DNA from: Antedon mediterranea
Lineage: Eukaryota; Echinodermata; Crinoidea; Comatulida; Antedonidae
Assembly (NCBI RefSeq): GCF_964355755.1
Contig: NC_092675.1
Span: forward strand, 15,513,312-15,577,311
Direction: 5' to 3'
Length of the DNA stretch: 64,000 bases
Shown here: one piece after another, positions 1 through 11,834 of the stretch
Position numbering within the stretch: the first letter of the stretch is position 1
Layout: every line of letters starts with the position of its first letter
The notes under the pieces: model-generated
What the model saw: the letters and a program-made list of their open reading frames with translations, nothing else
What the model was told of the DNA's origin: nothing
The model's database searches: none
Translations under genes and position numbers: made by a program

Positions 1-249
1 AATCGACACAACAACTTCAGTTTTACTAATTTTTTTATTGCGTTTAAAAACACGATAATAATGCATTCGTATAACTGACTGTAACTAACCATTCCAAAGT
101 TTGGGTCCGTAATTGAAAATGTAAACCTAGGCCTAGGACCATGTATTGTTGGTCTGGTCAATTTCCCCACGACGTTCTTCGCGTTGGTCCGCCTCGCCTT
201 CAGAATCGGTGAGATCGGGCTCTCATATAGGCCTAGGCCTACGGTTGAA

Positions 250-390
250 TTAATTGCATTCAATAACACTTTCTTGCGTATCCATAACGTCGTCTCCTTC
301 ATCTTCATCAATTTCGAATTCATAATGGATAGTTTCCTCTTCAAAATCAGACTCCGAACTGTCGAGATCGTACACAATACGTGTTGACAT
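250..390 (-). CDS. Candidate acidic N-terminal exon, unidentified
   Basis: An open frame starts at the ATG at 390 (minus strand) and encodes about 46 residues, strongly acidic (DSSESDFEEE, then DEDEGDD). Acidic, serine-rich N-termini are common in piggyBac and other transposases and in many nuclear proteins, so the composition does not identify it. No donor site is convincing at its 3' end. A CRE-like palindrome lies about 75 bases upstream. It may be the first exon of a gene running off the left edge, or chance. Confidence 0.25.
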   Translation of the reverse strand: MSTRIVYDLDSSESDFEEETIHYEFEIDEDEGDDVMDTQESVIECN

Positions 391-463
391 CTTGCCGATA
401 CAGTACAGTTTGTATACAATAGATGCGTCGCGACGACCAGGGCAGTGCAGTGTGTTCATCTTA

Positions 464-471
464 TGACGTCA
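464..471. promoter_or_regulatory. CRE-like palindrome TGACGTCA
   Basis: A perfect 8-bp CREB/ATF consensus (TGACGTCA) sits upstream of the minus-strand acidic ORF starting at 390. Such sites are common in promoters near transcription starts. Function is inferred from position only. Confidence 0.25.
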
Positions 472-656
472 CGATTTATCGCCTTGGATTTCCTGCTTCC
501 AAATTCGACTTCGGAGATATAAACTCCGATGTATGTAAATCATAAAAAATTCATAATTTACGCTTATAGAATTTATTTTATCAAAACGTACTAATAAAAT
601 CAACATATTCAGACCCAAATCAGCCAAAAAACGTTATACATCAAATACCATGTTCC

Positions 657-1423
657 ATGATCTTTAAGTGCAGCATTTGATACGGTTGACCATTCCGTGT
701 TGTTAAATAGACTCAGTACGTATATTGGTATTGAAGGAAAAGCACTTGATTGGTGTCGGTCATATTTGGAAAAAAGGCCTCAACACGTTATGTATTGGTG
801 ATATGCTATCTCAAAAGCTTCTTTTTTAAACTTTTCTGTTCTTGGGCCGCAATGGTTCACAATTTATTTACACCCAATACGGGATATCATTAGTAAATAT
901 GATCTGTGCTATCATGTTTACGCTGATGATACTCAGATTTATATTTCTTTTAAACCTACAATGACACACAGTGACATTTCTTTGGAATTGCTCCAACATT
1001 GTATCCATGAATTGCGTGTCAGGATGAAAAACAACTTTCTTAAATTAAATGATGAACAAACAGAATATATTCTCTTTGGATCAAAGCTGCAGTTGGAAAA
1101 ACTGCCACCAAGTTTTATTTACATTGGTGAAACGCAAATAGACCCGGCTAGGCAGGTTAGAAATCTAGGGGTTGAAATTGATGCGGGTATGACTATGATT
1201 TCTCATATCTCAAAAACTATTTCTACGTCGTCTTTTCACTTACGAAACATCCGAAGGATTCGAAAGTTTATTAATGAGGCAGCAGCTAAACAACTTGTTC
1301 ATGCTTTTGTCACTTCACGACTGGATATGGGAAACTCATTGCTATATGGGCTACCACAAAAACAACTCCACAGGCTTCAGCTGATTCAAAATACAGCGGC
1401 ACGAGTTGTTAAAAAACTACCAT
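657..1423 (+). pseudogene. L2/CR1-like LINE reverse transcriptase, 5' part
   Basis: Translation shows reverse-transcriptase motifs of non-LTR retrotransposons: an AAFDTVDH block near 670-700 (the AFDTVDH catalytic-aspartate motif A region), then, after a damaged stretch around 800-850, a YADDTQIY block near 920-945 (motif C with the two catalytic aspartates). From 961 a clean frame of 156 codons continues through the thumb region and is cut at 1423 by the foldback element. The 3' part resumes at 4851 in the same frame when one copy of the CAT duplication is removed. The 5' end (endonuclease, ORF1) is missing, as is usual for 5'-truncated LINEs. The frameshift near 800-850 shows the copy is dead. 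Confidence 0.85.
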
Positions 1424-3335
1424 TACTCTAGTAGCTAGATCAACTTTCGTATGCACTTTGAGGTCCAGAGAATTTGACTTCAGAAATTGGTTTAGGGTGG
1501 TCAAACAATCATATTTGGCTTGGTTACACATTTTGAAAATGTGGCAAAAGGTCAAAAGGTCAAGGTGAAAGGTCATAAGACCAAACATAAATATGTCCTT
1601 AAATCTCAGCAACCACTTGTCACAACGAGGTAATTTTGGTCTTAAATTAATCAGAAGGTATACATTTATATTCAGTCTAATGGGACATTTTAGTAAAAAA
1701 TGACCGGAAATGCCATTTATGACCTTTGACCCACAACCCAGAGCATGTATGTATCTCCGTAACTACTGGTCGTAGACACTTGAATTTGGTTTTAAATTGT
1801 TCGAAATATATGTTTTGTTATTTGTTACACATTTTGAAAAATGTTACAAAAGGTCAAAGGATCAAGGTCAAGGGTTATTTGAACAAATAAAAAAGCTACT
1901 TTTATCTCGGCAACCACTGGTCGCAGCAAGTCAATTTTGGTCTCAAAATGTTCAGAAGGCATGCATTTATATTCCATCTAATGGGGCATTTTAGTCAAAA
2001 ATGATAAGAAATGCCATTTCTGACCTTTGACCCACATACCAGGGCATCTTCATATCTCATAAAGTACAGGTCGTAGAAACTTAAATTTGGTATCAAATTG
2101 TTCGAAATATACATATTTACATTCATTGTAATAGAAAATGTGGTTAAAAGATGAACAGAAATACTCTTACTAATGTCTCAAACAAAAAACATATCTACAC
2201 AACTTATCCTTAGACAGTAATGTTATGCAATAACTGATACTTTAAATTGTTTTAATTTCAAGTACTAGTTATTGCTGTCCCCGAGGACATTTTGATAGAA
2301 ACGTTAAGCTCAACAGTTCTTTTCAGAATGCTAGAAGTAACTTGCCATATGTATCCGATTAAACGCCCCTGGCATTTATTGTTCAAAATGGTTTTTAGGG
2401 GGAAAGGAGGCATCTTTATTTGGGGTATAATATGGTAACATGTATAATCAAATAAATACCACCTAGATGGGAAAAAATACTGAACAATTAATATCAAAAA
2501 GTGATAAAATTTTGTCAAAAAGCTTGGTAAATTGTAGATTATGGTAGTTAATGAAATGTGTTGACGTGATACAATTATTGTGATGCATGTGGCATGTTTA
2601 TTCCACATGGTGTTCTATTTGAGGGAATGGTGGCGTTTATTTGAAGGAATACTCTAATATTAATAATTGTATTTCGTTTCTCAACTGATAAAAGGTACTT
2701 TACATGATTCGTTTTCCTCTTTATGCTTTTTAACGAAATGTTTCTGTCTTTTAAAATAAAAGTGATAGATTCCATTAAATGGATCTTCACCTCCAGGTGC
2801 CAGTATAATGATATAAAACAATGACACATCATTATCCTGACACGATTGCACTCATAATGGATCTTCATTCTATCATCTATTTGTTTGTAACTACAATTTG
2901 ACAACAATCTTTTGCATAGTTTTAAATGCCAATACATAGTTTCATTACTATTGTACAATATGTCCAGCTTTCCTGAAAACACCCTTGTGTACTGTAGTAC
3001 AGTGTTGTAGTATGATTTTATCATGATAAACTTCTGATGCTTTTATTGTCAATGCATTCAGTACCTAAAACATGTCAAAGTTTCTAGTGGTATTGATAAT
3101 AAATCTCCAGAAATATATATTGTTTTATTATCTACACTGGGAACAGACGTGTATATGTATAAGTTTTGTCGTTGACATTCAAAACTATTATGCAACAGTG
3201 TTACGTAATAATGACAATGACTTGGTCTATTATTGTGGTCTCCGATACCTTTTATTACATGATTGTACTTCCTCCAGGATAGAATGAGGTTTAATCCCGT
3301 TATTATTCTTATTATATAATATATATTTTTTTTAT

Positions 3336-3770
3336 ATATAAACAAATCAGGCAAAGAACATTAATTCTAAACCGCCCGGTGATATACTGAAATTTAATTA
3401 ATTTGAAACGATAAAGATGAGGAAATCTGTGAGAATGAGAAAAAGTCGCCCCAACCGAGACTCGAACTCGGACCGCCTGCTTGATATGCAGATGTCCTAA
3501 CCATTAGACCACTGGGGCTTTCATGGTATTGTTCGAACTCGATTGGATAGCGACTCTTTAACATTCTCGGCGTGGTACGGCGGAACAGCACTAGTCCTCA
3601 GTTGTACGCACGCGCACCAGAGATCAAATTGATACGACCTCATCTTACATACAGTATTTTTATTCACGAGGCGGGATCTCCGAAGAGATACTTTTATATA
3701 TATAAACAAATCAGGCAAAGAACATTAATTCTAAACCGCCCGGTGATATACTGAAATTTAATTAATTAAT
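3336..3770 (-). repeat. tRNA-derived SINE, copy 1, with direct-repeat flanks
   Basis: A minus-strand SINE with a tRNA-like head (3448-3518) and a body shared with copies near 49.7 and 50.5 kb. A segment of about 66 bp (AAACAAATCAGGCAAAGAAC onward, through GCCCGGTGATATACTG) occurs twice in direct orientation, at about 3340-3405 and 3703-3768, bracketing the head. The repeat may be the SINE tail present at both sides of the unit, as in a dimeric or tandem insertion. AT dinucleotide runs adjoin both copies. Confidence 0.7.
3448..3518 (-). repeat. tRNA-like SINE head (A and B box)
   Basis: Read on the minus strand it starts GCCCCAGTGGTCTAATGG and ends with a matching GGGGC. A 7-bp acceptor stem, a GGTTAGGAC D-arm, a 5-bp anticodon stem with a seven-base loop ATATCAA and a GAGTTCGAGTCT T-arm (B box) are visible. 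It is treated as an internal pol III promoter of a SINE, not as a tRNA gene, because the same body follows it in other copies. Confidence 0.7.
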
Positions 3771-4847
3771 TTGAATTTATATATATATATCTGGGGTGTA
3801 TTTATTTGATTATACATGTTACCATTATTACACCCAACAAAATAAACGCCTTCCCTGAATAAATAAATGCCCGAGGCGTTTATACGGGTAACTACAGTAA
3901 ATTACTTCTAGCATTCTCAAAATGTTCGGGGGTAAACAATAATTTCTAGCATTATTATAAGCAAAAGTAGGCCTACAATTATTACAAACAGTAAAGGATT
4001 TGTTTTAATTCCTACAGTATAATGAAATCATTAGGCATCAATTATTGCATAACATTACTGTCTAATGATAAGTTGGGTAGATATGTTTTTCATTTAAAAG
4101 ATTAGTAATTAATAGTATTTATGATCATCTTTTATCCAAATTTTCTGTTAGAATGATGTAAATATGTGTATTTCTAACAATTTGATACTAAATTTAAGTT
4201 TCTACGACCTGTACTTACAGAGATAAGAAGATGCCCTGGTATGTATGTCAAAGGTCAGAAATGTCATTTCCGGTCATTTTTCACTAAAATGTTTCATTAG
4301 ACTGAATATGAATGTATAGCTTCTGAACATTTTGAGACCAAAATTTACTCGCTGTGACCAGTGGTTGCCGAGATACAAATACCTATTTGTGTTTATTCAT
4401 ATAACCCCTGGCCTTGACCTTTTGTAACATTGTTCAAAATGTGTAACAAATAACTAAATGTATATTTCGAACAATTTGAGCCCAAATTCAAGTCTCTACG
4501 GCCAATAGTTACGGAGATACAGACATGCCCTGGTTTATGGGTCAAAGGTCAGAAATGGCATTTCCGGTCATTTTCGACTAAAATGTTTCATTAGACTGAA
4601 TATGAATGTATACCTTCTGATCAATTTGAGACCAAAATTACCTCGCTGTGACCAGTGGTTGTCGAGATTTAAGGACATAATGGTGTTTGATCTTATAACC
4701 TTTGACCCTGACCTTTTGACCTTTCGCCACATTTTCAAAATGTGTAACCAAGCCAAAAATGATTGTTTGACCACCCTAAACCAATTTCTGAAGTCGAATT
4801 CTCTGGACCTCAAAGTGCATACGAAAGTTGATCTAACTACTAGAGTA

Positions 4848-5495
4848 CATATGCACACATATCAAATACCTTGGAAACTTTGCATTGGCTTCCTTTTAGG
4901 TACCGCATTGTTTTTAAAATATTACTTTTTGGTTTCAAGTCTATAATGGCATGGCTCCTGAATATATTTCTGACATGCTTAGGCTGTATGTTCCCAGACA
5001 GAATCTGCGTTCTAGTGATACGCTGCTTCTACATCAACCTAAGTCTCACCACTCATGGGGAGACAGAGCTTTCACCGTTACTGCTCCTCGTCTATGGAAT
5101 GCTCTACCGAGCTATATCAGATTTTGCAAAACTGTTGATACTTTTTAAAAATTATTTAAACACATTTATTCATCAAGGCATATGGAAATCATGAGGTTTC
5201 TTAAAGTTCTAGAATTTTATAGTATACTTTTTCCTGACCAGCATTATCTTTGGGGTGCCTCTGTCTTGGTTGTTGTCTCTGAGCACCCGGTCGTCTGTGG
5301 CAAGGCAAATGTGTATCCTGCTCCTTTGTTTGGTCACCTAGGTAGGGGTCCGGAGAACGGATGGGGACCCTCCAAAGAAATTGCATTTTATTTGTCAGGC
5401 ATTTGTATGATTTGTTTTTATTTTTTTGAATGCGCCTTGAGCACTCTTGAGTGGTATGTGTGCTATAAAAATCCTGTTATTATTATTATTAAATG
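4848..5495 (+). pseudogene. L2/CR1-like LINE, RT C-terminus and 3' end
   Basis: Continues the LINE interrupted at 1423. The protein reads LHWLPFRYRI, then after a one-base slip near 4945 NGMAPEYISDML and a long frame with the conserved APRLWNALPS block, ending near 5195. This C-terminal architecture is typical of L2/CR1-group reverse transcriptases. The untranslated tail ends with a GCGCCTTGAGCACTC-type string and (ATT)n repeats at about 5480-5495, the usual 3' microsatellite of this group. Confidence 0.85.
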
Positions 5496-6668
5496 ATTGG
5501 TTCTTATACTCTAATTAAGATTTTACTCGCGAATGATAGTTGAAAATATGCAATGCATTGTGATATCCACGCAAGTAATGCTGTAAAAAAAAGAATGTCC
5601 AGAATAAAACCAGATAACCAGGAGATCATTTACGCGTCAGATATAATGCACTATAAAGTATAAATAATCCAACAAGATAATAGGTATATTAAATCCCAGG
5701 TTTTGCAAGACGCAACATCAAGAAATCTTATTTTTCACTTAAAAAAACGTAAATTTTACCCATTTTGGCATGTGCATTTTGCCCTTAATTAGATATGGCA
5801 ATTGAAAACAGAATAGAAAACGAAAAAGAATTTGTGAATTGTTTTGTGACATTATTTTGTAATAATCTCGCTCTTCAATCAATTATTGAATTTAGGTGAT
5901 ACAATTATTTTCCGTAGGGGTGTTTCCAGGAATTTCATAAATGGGTATTATTTATGTCTTTCAAAGGGCTATAACTCCGATGTTAACGCTTCAAAAGCAA
6001 CCATGGTGCAGGCATGGTTGCTCTTGCTGTTTCCATTATAATTATCGTGGGGAATCATGCAATTGCTATGTAGTGTTTCTAGATAAATTGTTGAAATTTA
6101 CATTTTCTACAGTTATTTGTGTAATATCCAGAAATAGGTGGTATAGATTTTTCAGTCCAAAACATTTCAAATTGTTTTTTTAAACATATTAAATTATAGG
6201 GCTATTTAGATGTTACAGTAGTATTTAAAATTTACCCTGGTTCGTTTATTAGCAATTACCTAATATCCATATATTCAACATGGCTGCCATTTGAAAACCT
6301 TGTCCCTAATTATCTCTTTATTAAACGACTAAGTATATTGTATAAGAATGTATTAAGCACAAATATAAGCATTATCCTTACGATTCAGAATAAAACATTT
6401 CATTTTGCCTTTGGAGTCTTGGTCAAAGGTCAATTTATTACACTACATACAAATATGTTATATCATGGAAGAAGAGTGTAATTTCACTCTACCCTTAAAC
6501 TCAAGTATTTTAATAAGAATGTATTAAGTACAAATATGTGATGTGAGCTTCAAAATAACATTTAATCTGTGCTTTCTTCTGGATGTATAAAGTTAAAGGT
6601 CAAAGGCTTAAATGACCCCCAATTTTTGTTATTGTTTAAATTACTATTTAACCTAATAAAATCATAAC
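5496..6668. other. AT-rich non-coding stretch
   Basis: No gene is supported. The only notable structure is a diverged direct repeat: strings around AAGAATGTATTAAG(C/T)ACAAATAT near 6346 and 6519, each followed within about 90 bases by a GGTCAAAGGTCAA-like string. This resembles the blocks in the foldback arms at 1.4-4.8 kb and in 60.3-60.9 kb and may be a related, decayed repeat. Confidence 0.4.
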
Positions 6669-7500
6669 TTAAAAAAAAAAAATAGTAAACTGGAAACCAT
6701 ACCTTAACACCAGAAACCAGAAATTGTAAATATCCGAAAGGGAATGCTCATTATTACCAAAATAAGTGGCTACAGATAACCCGGAAGTCTTTAATTTAAT
6801 AGACCGTAAATATTCTACAAAGCTGCGTTTAGTTTCATCAATATACAGCATATTACATTTAGTACACGAAATACAATAAACTAGAGTTCTAGTGGTGCAA
6901 GTAATACGATCTGTGATAACATAATTACAAGAAGGTCCTACTATTTTGTTTGAACATGAAAACATCTATTTCTGTTACATTTGAATTTTCCAGTTGATTC
7001 ATTAGCTTTGTGTTGTAATTTAGATTTAATTAAAGTGTCTTTAATGCTTTGATCACGTCTGTAAGCTATCATTATGTGGTTCTTGAAAAATATCCTTTGT
7101 AGCGGATTTATCTTCAGTCAAAATCGAAAGGTTATCGCGGACAATGTTAATAACCTTCTTATTAATAGGATGATACGCGAGTACTAGAGGTATGCGGTCA
7201 CAAGCATTTGTATTATGTGTAGGTTGCAATGTGTCCTCGTGCATTAACTGGCAAACTTTTCCGGCAGAAAACGTACAAGGAGAACGTCCTTCTAAAACCT
7301 TTTTACCCGAGTCACTATCATTCCGAGAACCATCGTCTACACTTCCTAGAGGGGGAGCGTGCGAAGAAATGAAATCTAGTGCATGGAATTTGTTTTGTAT
7401 TTTTTAATTGTTTTCAAAACATAGTAGTTTTCTTTATTTTAGCACATATGTGTTTAGTTGACGCGCAGCATCTTGCGGTCCAGAACGATGGTCGATAACT
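6669..7500 (-). pseudogene. Penelope-like element, 3' part with GIY-YIG endonuclease
   Basis: The minus strand encodes a linker segment (PLVLAYHPINKKVINIVRDN, about 7195-7135) and then a cysteine-bearing segment with VYCISCTKCNMLYIDETKRS (about 6875-6820), which corresponds to the GIY-YIG endonuclease region of Penelope-like elements. Upstream, a weak reading to about 7500 fits the same protein. Frames change between the blocks and a tract of A residues sits at 6670, so the copy is dead and 5'-truncated. Penelope elements encode an RT fused to this nuclease; the RT is absent here. Confidence 0.75.
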
Positions 7501-7769
7501 CGTCTATCTGAACCTTTTAAGATTATTTACTTTTAATTAATAAAACCATATACTGATACCGCATTCGGGTAATTGAAAAAATCATATGCTTTGAAATACT
7601 ATAATTCTGATTAAAATAGGCTTATATAGCCTAAGAGTAAGAACTATGTTTGTTGCGCATACTGTTCTCTAAGATCAGTCTCACATTTTCACGATGGTGT
7701 GCCTTGCTTTGGAATGTGGCTTTTTTGCTAATTTTATCCCCTTTTATTCAGAATACCGACAGGAACACT

Positions 7770-9112
7770 AATCCAATGTACTGTTGTGATGTACTATGAT
7801 GCAATTGGACAGAATCCAATGTACTGTTGTGATGTACTATGATGTAATTGGTCAGAATCCAATGTACTGTTGTGATGTACTATGATGTAATTGGTCAGAA
7901 TCCAATGTACTGTTGTGATGTACTATGATGTAATTAGACAGAATCCAATGTACTGTTGTGATGTACTATGATGTAATTGGACAGAATCCAATGTACTGTT
8001 GTGATGTACTATGAAGTAATTGGACAGAATCCAATGTACTGTTGTGATGTACTATGATGTAATTGGACAGAATCCAATGTACTGTTGTGATGTACTATGA
8101 TGTAATTGGACAGAATCCAATGTACTGTTGTGATGTACTATGATGTAATTGGACAGAATCCAATGTACTGTTGTGATGTACTATGATGTAATTGGACAGA
8201 ATCCAATGTAGGCCTACTGTTGTGATGTACTATGATGTAATTGGGCAGAATCCAATATACTGTTGTGATGTACTATGATGTAATTGGGCAGAATCCAATG
8301 TACTGTTGTGATGTACTATGATGTAATTGGGCAGAATCCAATGTACTGTTGTGATGTACTATGATGTAATTTGGCAGAATCCAATGTACTGTTGTGATGT
8401 ACTATGATGTAATTGGGCAGAATCCAATGTACTGTTGTGATATACTATGATGTAATTGGGCAGAATCCAATGTACTGTTGTGATGTACTATGAAGTAATT
8501 GGGCAGAATCCAATGTACTGTTGTGATGTACTATGATGTAATTTGGCAGAATCCAATATACTGTTGTGATGTACTATGATGTAATTTGGCAGAATCCAAT
8601 GTACTGTTGTGATGTACTATGATGTAATTGGGCAGAATCCAATGTACTGTTGTGATGTACTATGATGTAATTGGGCAGAATCCAATGTACTGTTGTGATG
8701 TACTATGATGTAATTGGGCAGAATCCAATGTACTGTTGTGATGTACTATGATGTAATTGGGCAGAATCCAATGTACTGTTGTGATGTACTATGATGTAAT
8801 TGGGCAGAATCCAATGTACTGTTGTGATGTACTATGATGTAATTGGGCAGAATCCAATGTACTGTTGTGATGTACTATGATGTAATTTGGCAGAATCCAA
8901 TATACTGTTGTGATGTACTATGATGTAATTTGGCAGAATCCAATGTACTGTTGTGATGTACTATGATGTAATTGGGCAGAATCCAATGTACTGTTGTGAT
9001 GTACTATGATGTAATTGGGCAGAATCCAATGTACTGTTGTGATGTACTATGATGTAATTGGGCAGAATCCAATGTACTGTTGTGATGTACTATGATGTAA
9101 TTTGGCAGAATA
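7770..9112. repeat. 43-bp satellite array, about 31 copies
   Basis: Head-to-tail units of 43 bp beginning AATCCAATGTACTGTTGTGA, measured from successive unit starts at 7770 and 7813. Units differ mainly at the junction: ...TTGGACAG in the left third, ...TTGGGCAG or ...TTTGGCAG in the right two thirds, showing directional homogenisation. A segment starting with a CCAATATAC variant recurs 344 bp apart (8551 and 8895), that is eight units, indicating block duplication. One unit carries a 6-bp GGCCTA insertion at 8211-8216. No coding potential. Confidence 0.97.
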
Positions 9113-9554
9113 GTTGTAAGTTTGTCTGAATATTGTTAATTACTGATCTATATAAATAGTAATTATCAATAACATGTTCACTGACAGTGATGCACTGTAT
9201 TATGCTTTAAATTGGTTTACAATACTGAATTATAGCACTGATTACTGTATTTGATTAAAAATGATTATGATATAAATGCATTGAACTGTTAATTAGTTAT
9301 ACCACTGTTATGCTTGTCATTTGTTTACTGCTTTTCATTTGTGAAACTAACTGGATTGGATTTATGTAATTTTTACTTGTTTACTTATACATAGTTTTGT
9401 TTTGATTCTTGCAGAATTGAATAAATTCATTATCTAGTAAAAGTTACTGGGTTGTTTATCTCAAATCCCTCATCTCGTCACGCCTGAGCAAATCCCTCAT
9501 CTCGTCAATGTATTATATTTAATATGTGTTTACTATGTATAAATTCAAGTAATT
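9113..9554. other. AT-rich flank of the satellite
   Basis: No gene seen. A 19-base sequence CAAATCCCTCATCTCGTCA is present twice in close tandem at about 9464-9507. This stretch may be the other half of the element that carries the satellite. Confidence 0.4.
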
Positions 9555-11038
9555 AGGTGATCATTTAGAATAAAATGATCACCTATTGTTATTGTACAAA
9601 ATCTTTATTATTGTTCTTCTTTATTTCTTTCTGTACAGATTTTGTGTAACAATTATCTCAAAAAGTTAAATTTCAATAATCACAAAAATTTCACAATATC
9701 TTTAAAATACTATAACTTCCTAATCAGCTTTTCAGCATGATCACTCAACCGTGACGTCATTTATACGCCATTTTGTGAAATCACATCAATCATATCTCCA
9801 TTCATTATCACATATTAATGAAATTCACTACACGTAAACTTCAGGTCAAGGGTAAAAATATTAGCATATAAAAGTTACGCGTTTCAAGGTCATGCACGTA
9901 AAATCGAGCGTTAAAAATTTAAAAAGCTCCAAATTAAGTTTTAATCAATTTAGAGCATGAATTAGGCCATTTGCGTGTTTCCAAAAATGACTGCGCAAAA
10001 ACAATTTTTTTGTACAAATCGCATTCTACTCACCATCCTTAGTACATTCACCAAATTTGAGTCCGTTCCAACTTAAAATAACGCTATACGGACAGGTTAA
10101 AAATGACAAAATGCGCACATTAATTGCATCAAAGTGTTGAAAATGGTGAAAAATAAGGCATTTTTAAAATGAAAATAATTCTTCAGAATGCACGATGACC
10201 CCAATTTTTTTTTAACTTATTCCGGAAGTCATTGAGTTGTAGATATGAATTCATGTACACATTTTACGTACAAAATGTTGTGACATCATGGCCACTTGAA
10301 TTTAAAATTAAGTTTTTTTTATCTTTCGTCATATTTTATCACATTCAATAGAACGCATCTCTGTTATTTTGTGCCCGTTTTCGCTCAAATTTTAGTATGT
10401 GATTGCTCAATTAATTGACTTCCTCATGACTTGCCACTATTTTTATTTTTATGACGTCATCACGCGTAAAAACTTGAATAACGTAGGTCGTGTAATTTCA
10501 CCTTCGCCGTAAATTTGAATATCTTACAGCTCTTCAGAATTGAAAGTTACCTTGATGATTATAAATTATTATGAAAGCTGATGAAATGTAGATGAATTCA
10601 TATAAAAATCAAGCCTATCGGATGTTGTGACGTTAACATATGGCCAGTTGAAGTTTAAAAGTAGTTTTTTCATCTTTTTCGTCGAAGTTATACAAATTTC
10701 AAAGAGCGCGCACAGCGCTTCTACGTGCCTCTTCCAATTCTTATATTTATTTGCTCAATTCATTATCTTTCGAAATTGTCATCTTCGAGTTTATTTTGAT
10801 AATTCCATCATACCAAAAAATTAGAACATGATGTGTGTCCCGTAATTTCACCTATGCTACACATTATAGAGATATATACATTATATACTGTACATATTGT
10901 ATATGGCATATAATAGGCACAACTCAGCACTATAAGCGTATTATAGGATGGCATACATCAACATTTTACGATCGTATGTTAACGTACGTGCACGTAAAAA
11001 AAAATTTATTTCAGTAAAATGATTAAAATGATCACCTA
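9555..11038. mobile_element. Possible TIR element with internal duplication
   Basis: AGGTGATCATTT at 9555 is matched in inverse orientation both 20 bases away (a 12-bp hairpin at 9555-9587) and at about 11027-11038. Inside, a segment with TTGTGAC(A/G)T...GGCCA(C/G)TTGAA recurs about 360 bp apart (10270-10330 and 10625-10685). No ORF of note and no clear target duplication, so the element call is tentative. Confidence 0.35.
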
Positions 11039-11127
11039 TGATTTGTCAAAGTGACGAATTAAATTCTAGTTTAAACTTTACTTTACTCTTATACAGCAAG
11101 TCAAGCAAAACTATTGTATGCATATTA

Positions 11128-11215
11128 TCAACTGATTATGTTAAAATATGATGACAACAGTTCCTCTCCTTCATGAATGTCTCGTAAAGATACCAGCACA
11201 ACTGAGCGAATTAAT
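11128..11215 (-). CDS. SETD9: SETD9 last coding exon
   Basis: This 88-base exon gives the C-terminus of the SET domain: LIRSVVLVSLRDIHEGEELL, ending SSYFNIIS and a TGA stop at 11128-11130. GEEL followed by Y is the conserved C-terminal SET motif that helps form the active-site pseudoknot. A pyrimidine-rich acceptor (CCCCCTAG) precedes it, and it begins with one base that completes an Arg codon with AG from the previous exon. The match is to SETD9, a small SET-domain protein of the methyltransferase fold whose substrate is poorly known. The family assignment comes from remembered similarity, not a search. Confidence 0.9.
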
Positions 11216-11603
11216 CTAGGGGGTAAAAAACAAAGAAAGAATGCAATATAAAATAACAAAGTGTACTCTCTTGTGGTGATTTTACCTACCTTTTTCAAGT
11301 TTACACATATCATTTAAAATATAAAATAGTGTAAAGTCATCACCACATTCAAATACCGAATTTTCTAATTACATGTACACTATGTATATTTATTTCATTA
11401 AATCTTTTTTATTTTAACGTTTTGTCTAAGTCTCATTTGAGGCTTAGAGAATGGATTGGAAAGAGTAGTGAGTTACAACCTGGCACTGGGTCAGGATTGA
11501 ACCCTGAACCTTGGGATTGGAAGGCAAGCATGTTAACCACCAAGATACAATTCCACTACATGATTTTCTTCCAGTGCGGTACGATAACTCATGTTTGGCC
11601 TAC
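11216..11603 (-). other. SETD9 last intron with a SINE
   Basis: A 388-base intron with GT at 11603-11602 and AG at 11217-11216. About 11440-11585, read on the minus strand, looks like a tRNA-derived SINE: an A-box-like TCTTGGTGGTTAACATGC is followed by a B box GGTTCAATCCT at tRNA-like spacing. The SINE body is short. Confidence 0.6.
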
Positions 11604-11730
11604 CTGTTAGTTGAGCTTTGCCCAATATCAGAACTGGCACTATAGCATATGTATGGCAAATACTTTCGTAATTCAAATGCAAAATTTTCAGTAAAATCTA
11701 TTTCTTGGTATGCAACGTTGGCAGGAAATT
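11604..11730 (-). CDS. SETD9: SETD9 penultimate exon
   Basis: A 127-base exon flanked by a TTTTATAG acceptor and a GTAGGC donor. It encodes FPANVAYQEIDFTENFAFEL followed by RKYLPYICYS, matching the part of SETD9 after the catalytic Asn motif. Phase is consistent on both sides: it starts with two bases completing a Lys codon and ends with AG. It is too short for a simple ORF scan and was found by following splice phase. Confidence 0.88.
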
Positions 11731-11834
11731 CTATAAAAGTAAAAATTAAATCAATTTAAGTTTTTCAATAAAATATTTATTTTAAAAGTCTGATAAAGTA
11801 TAATATAAATTACTAGAATAAACAATGAACTTAC

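Larger units (their letters stand above)
1424..4847. mobile_element. 3.4-kb foldback (long-TIR) DNA element
   Basis: The two ends are inverted copies beginning TACTCTAGTAG(C/T)TAGATC. Inverted similarity extends for about 1 kb on each side (roughly 1424-2466 against 3806-4847). Each arm contains two or three diverged direct blocks of about 330 bp with recurring GGTCAAAGGTCA-type strings. CAT at 1421-1423 is repeated at 4848-4850, a 3-bp target duplication, and removing the element restores the host LINE frame. The central loop (2467-3805) has no recognisable transposase and holds a SINE, so the element is non-autonomous. A 3-bp duplication is compatible with PIF/Harbinger-like or CACTA-like transposition, but the superfamily is not proven. 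Confidence 0.8.

Noticed and set aside
2258-3024. Minus-strand ORFs of 116 and 149 codons
   Set aside because: They lie in the arm and loop of the foldback element, show no domain, and have the composition of AT-rich non-coding DNA.
3448-3518. Genuine tRNA gene
   Set aside because: The same head plus body recurs at 49670 and partly at 50448; copy 2 has an insertion in the acceptor stem. It is a SINE promoter head.
7770-9112. CRISPR array
   Set aside because: Contiguous 43-bp tandem units without unique spacers, in a eukaryotic context.
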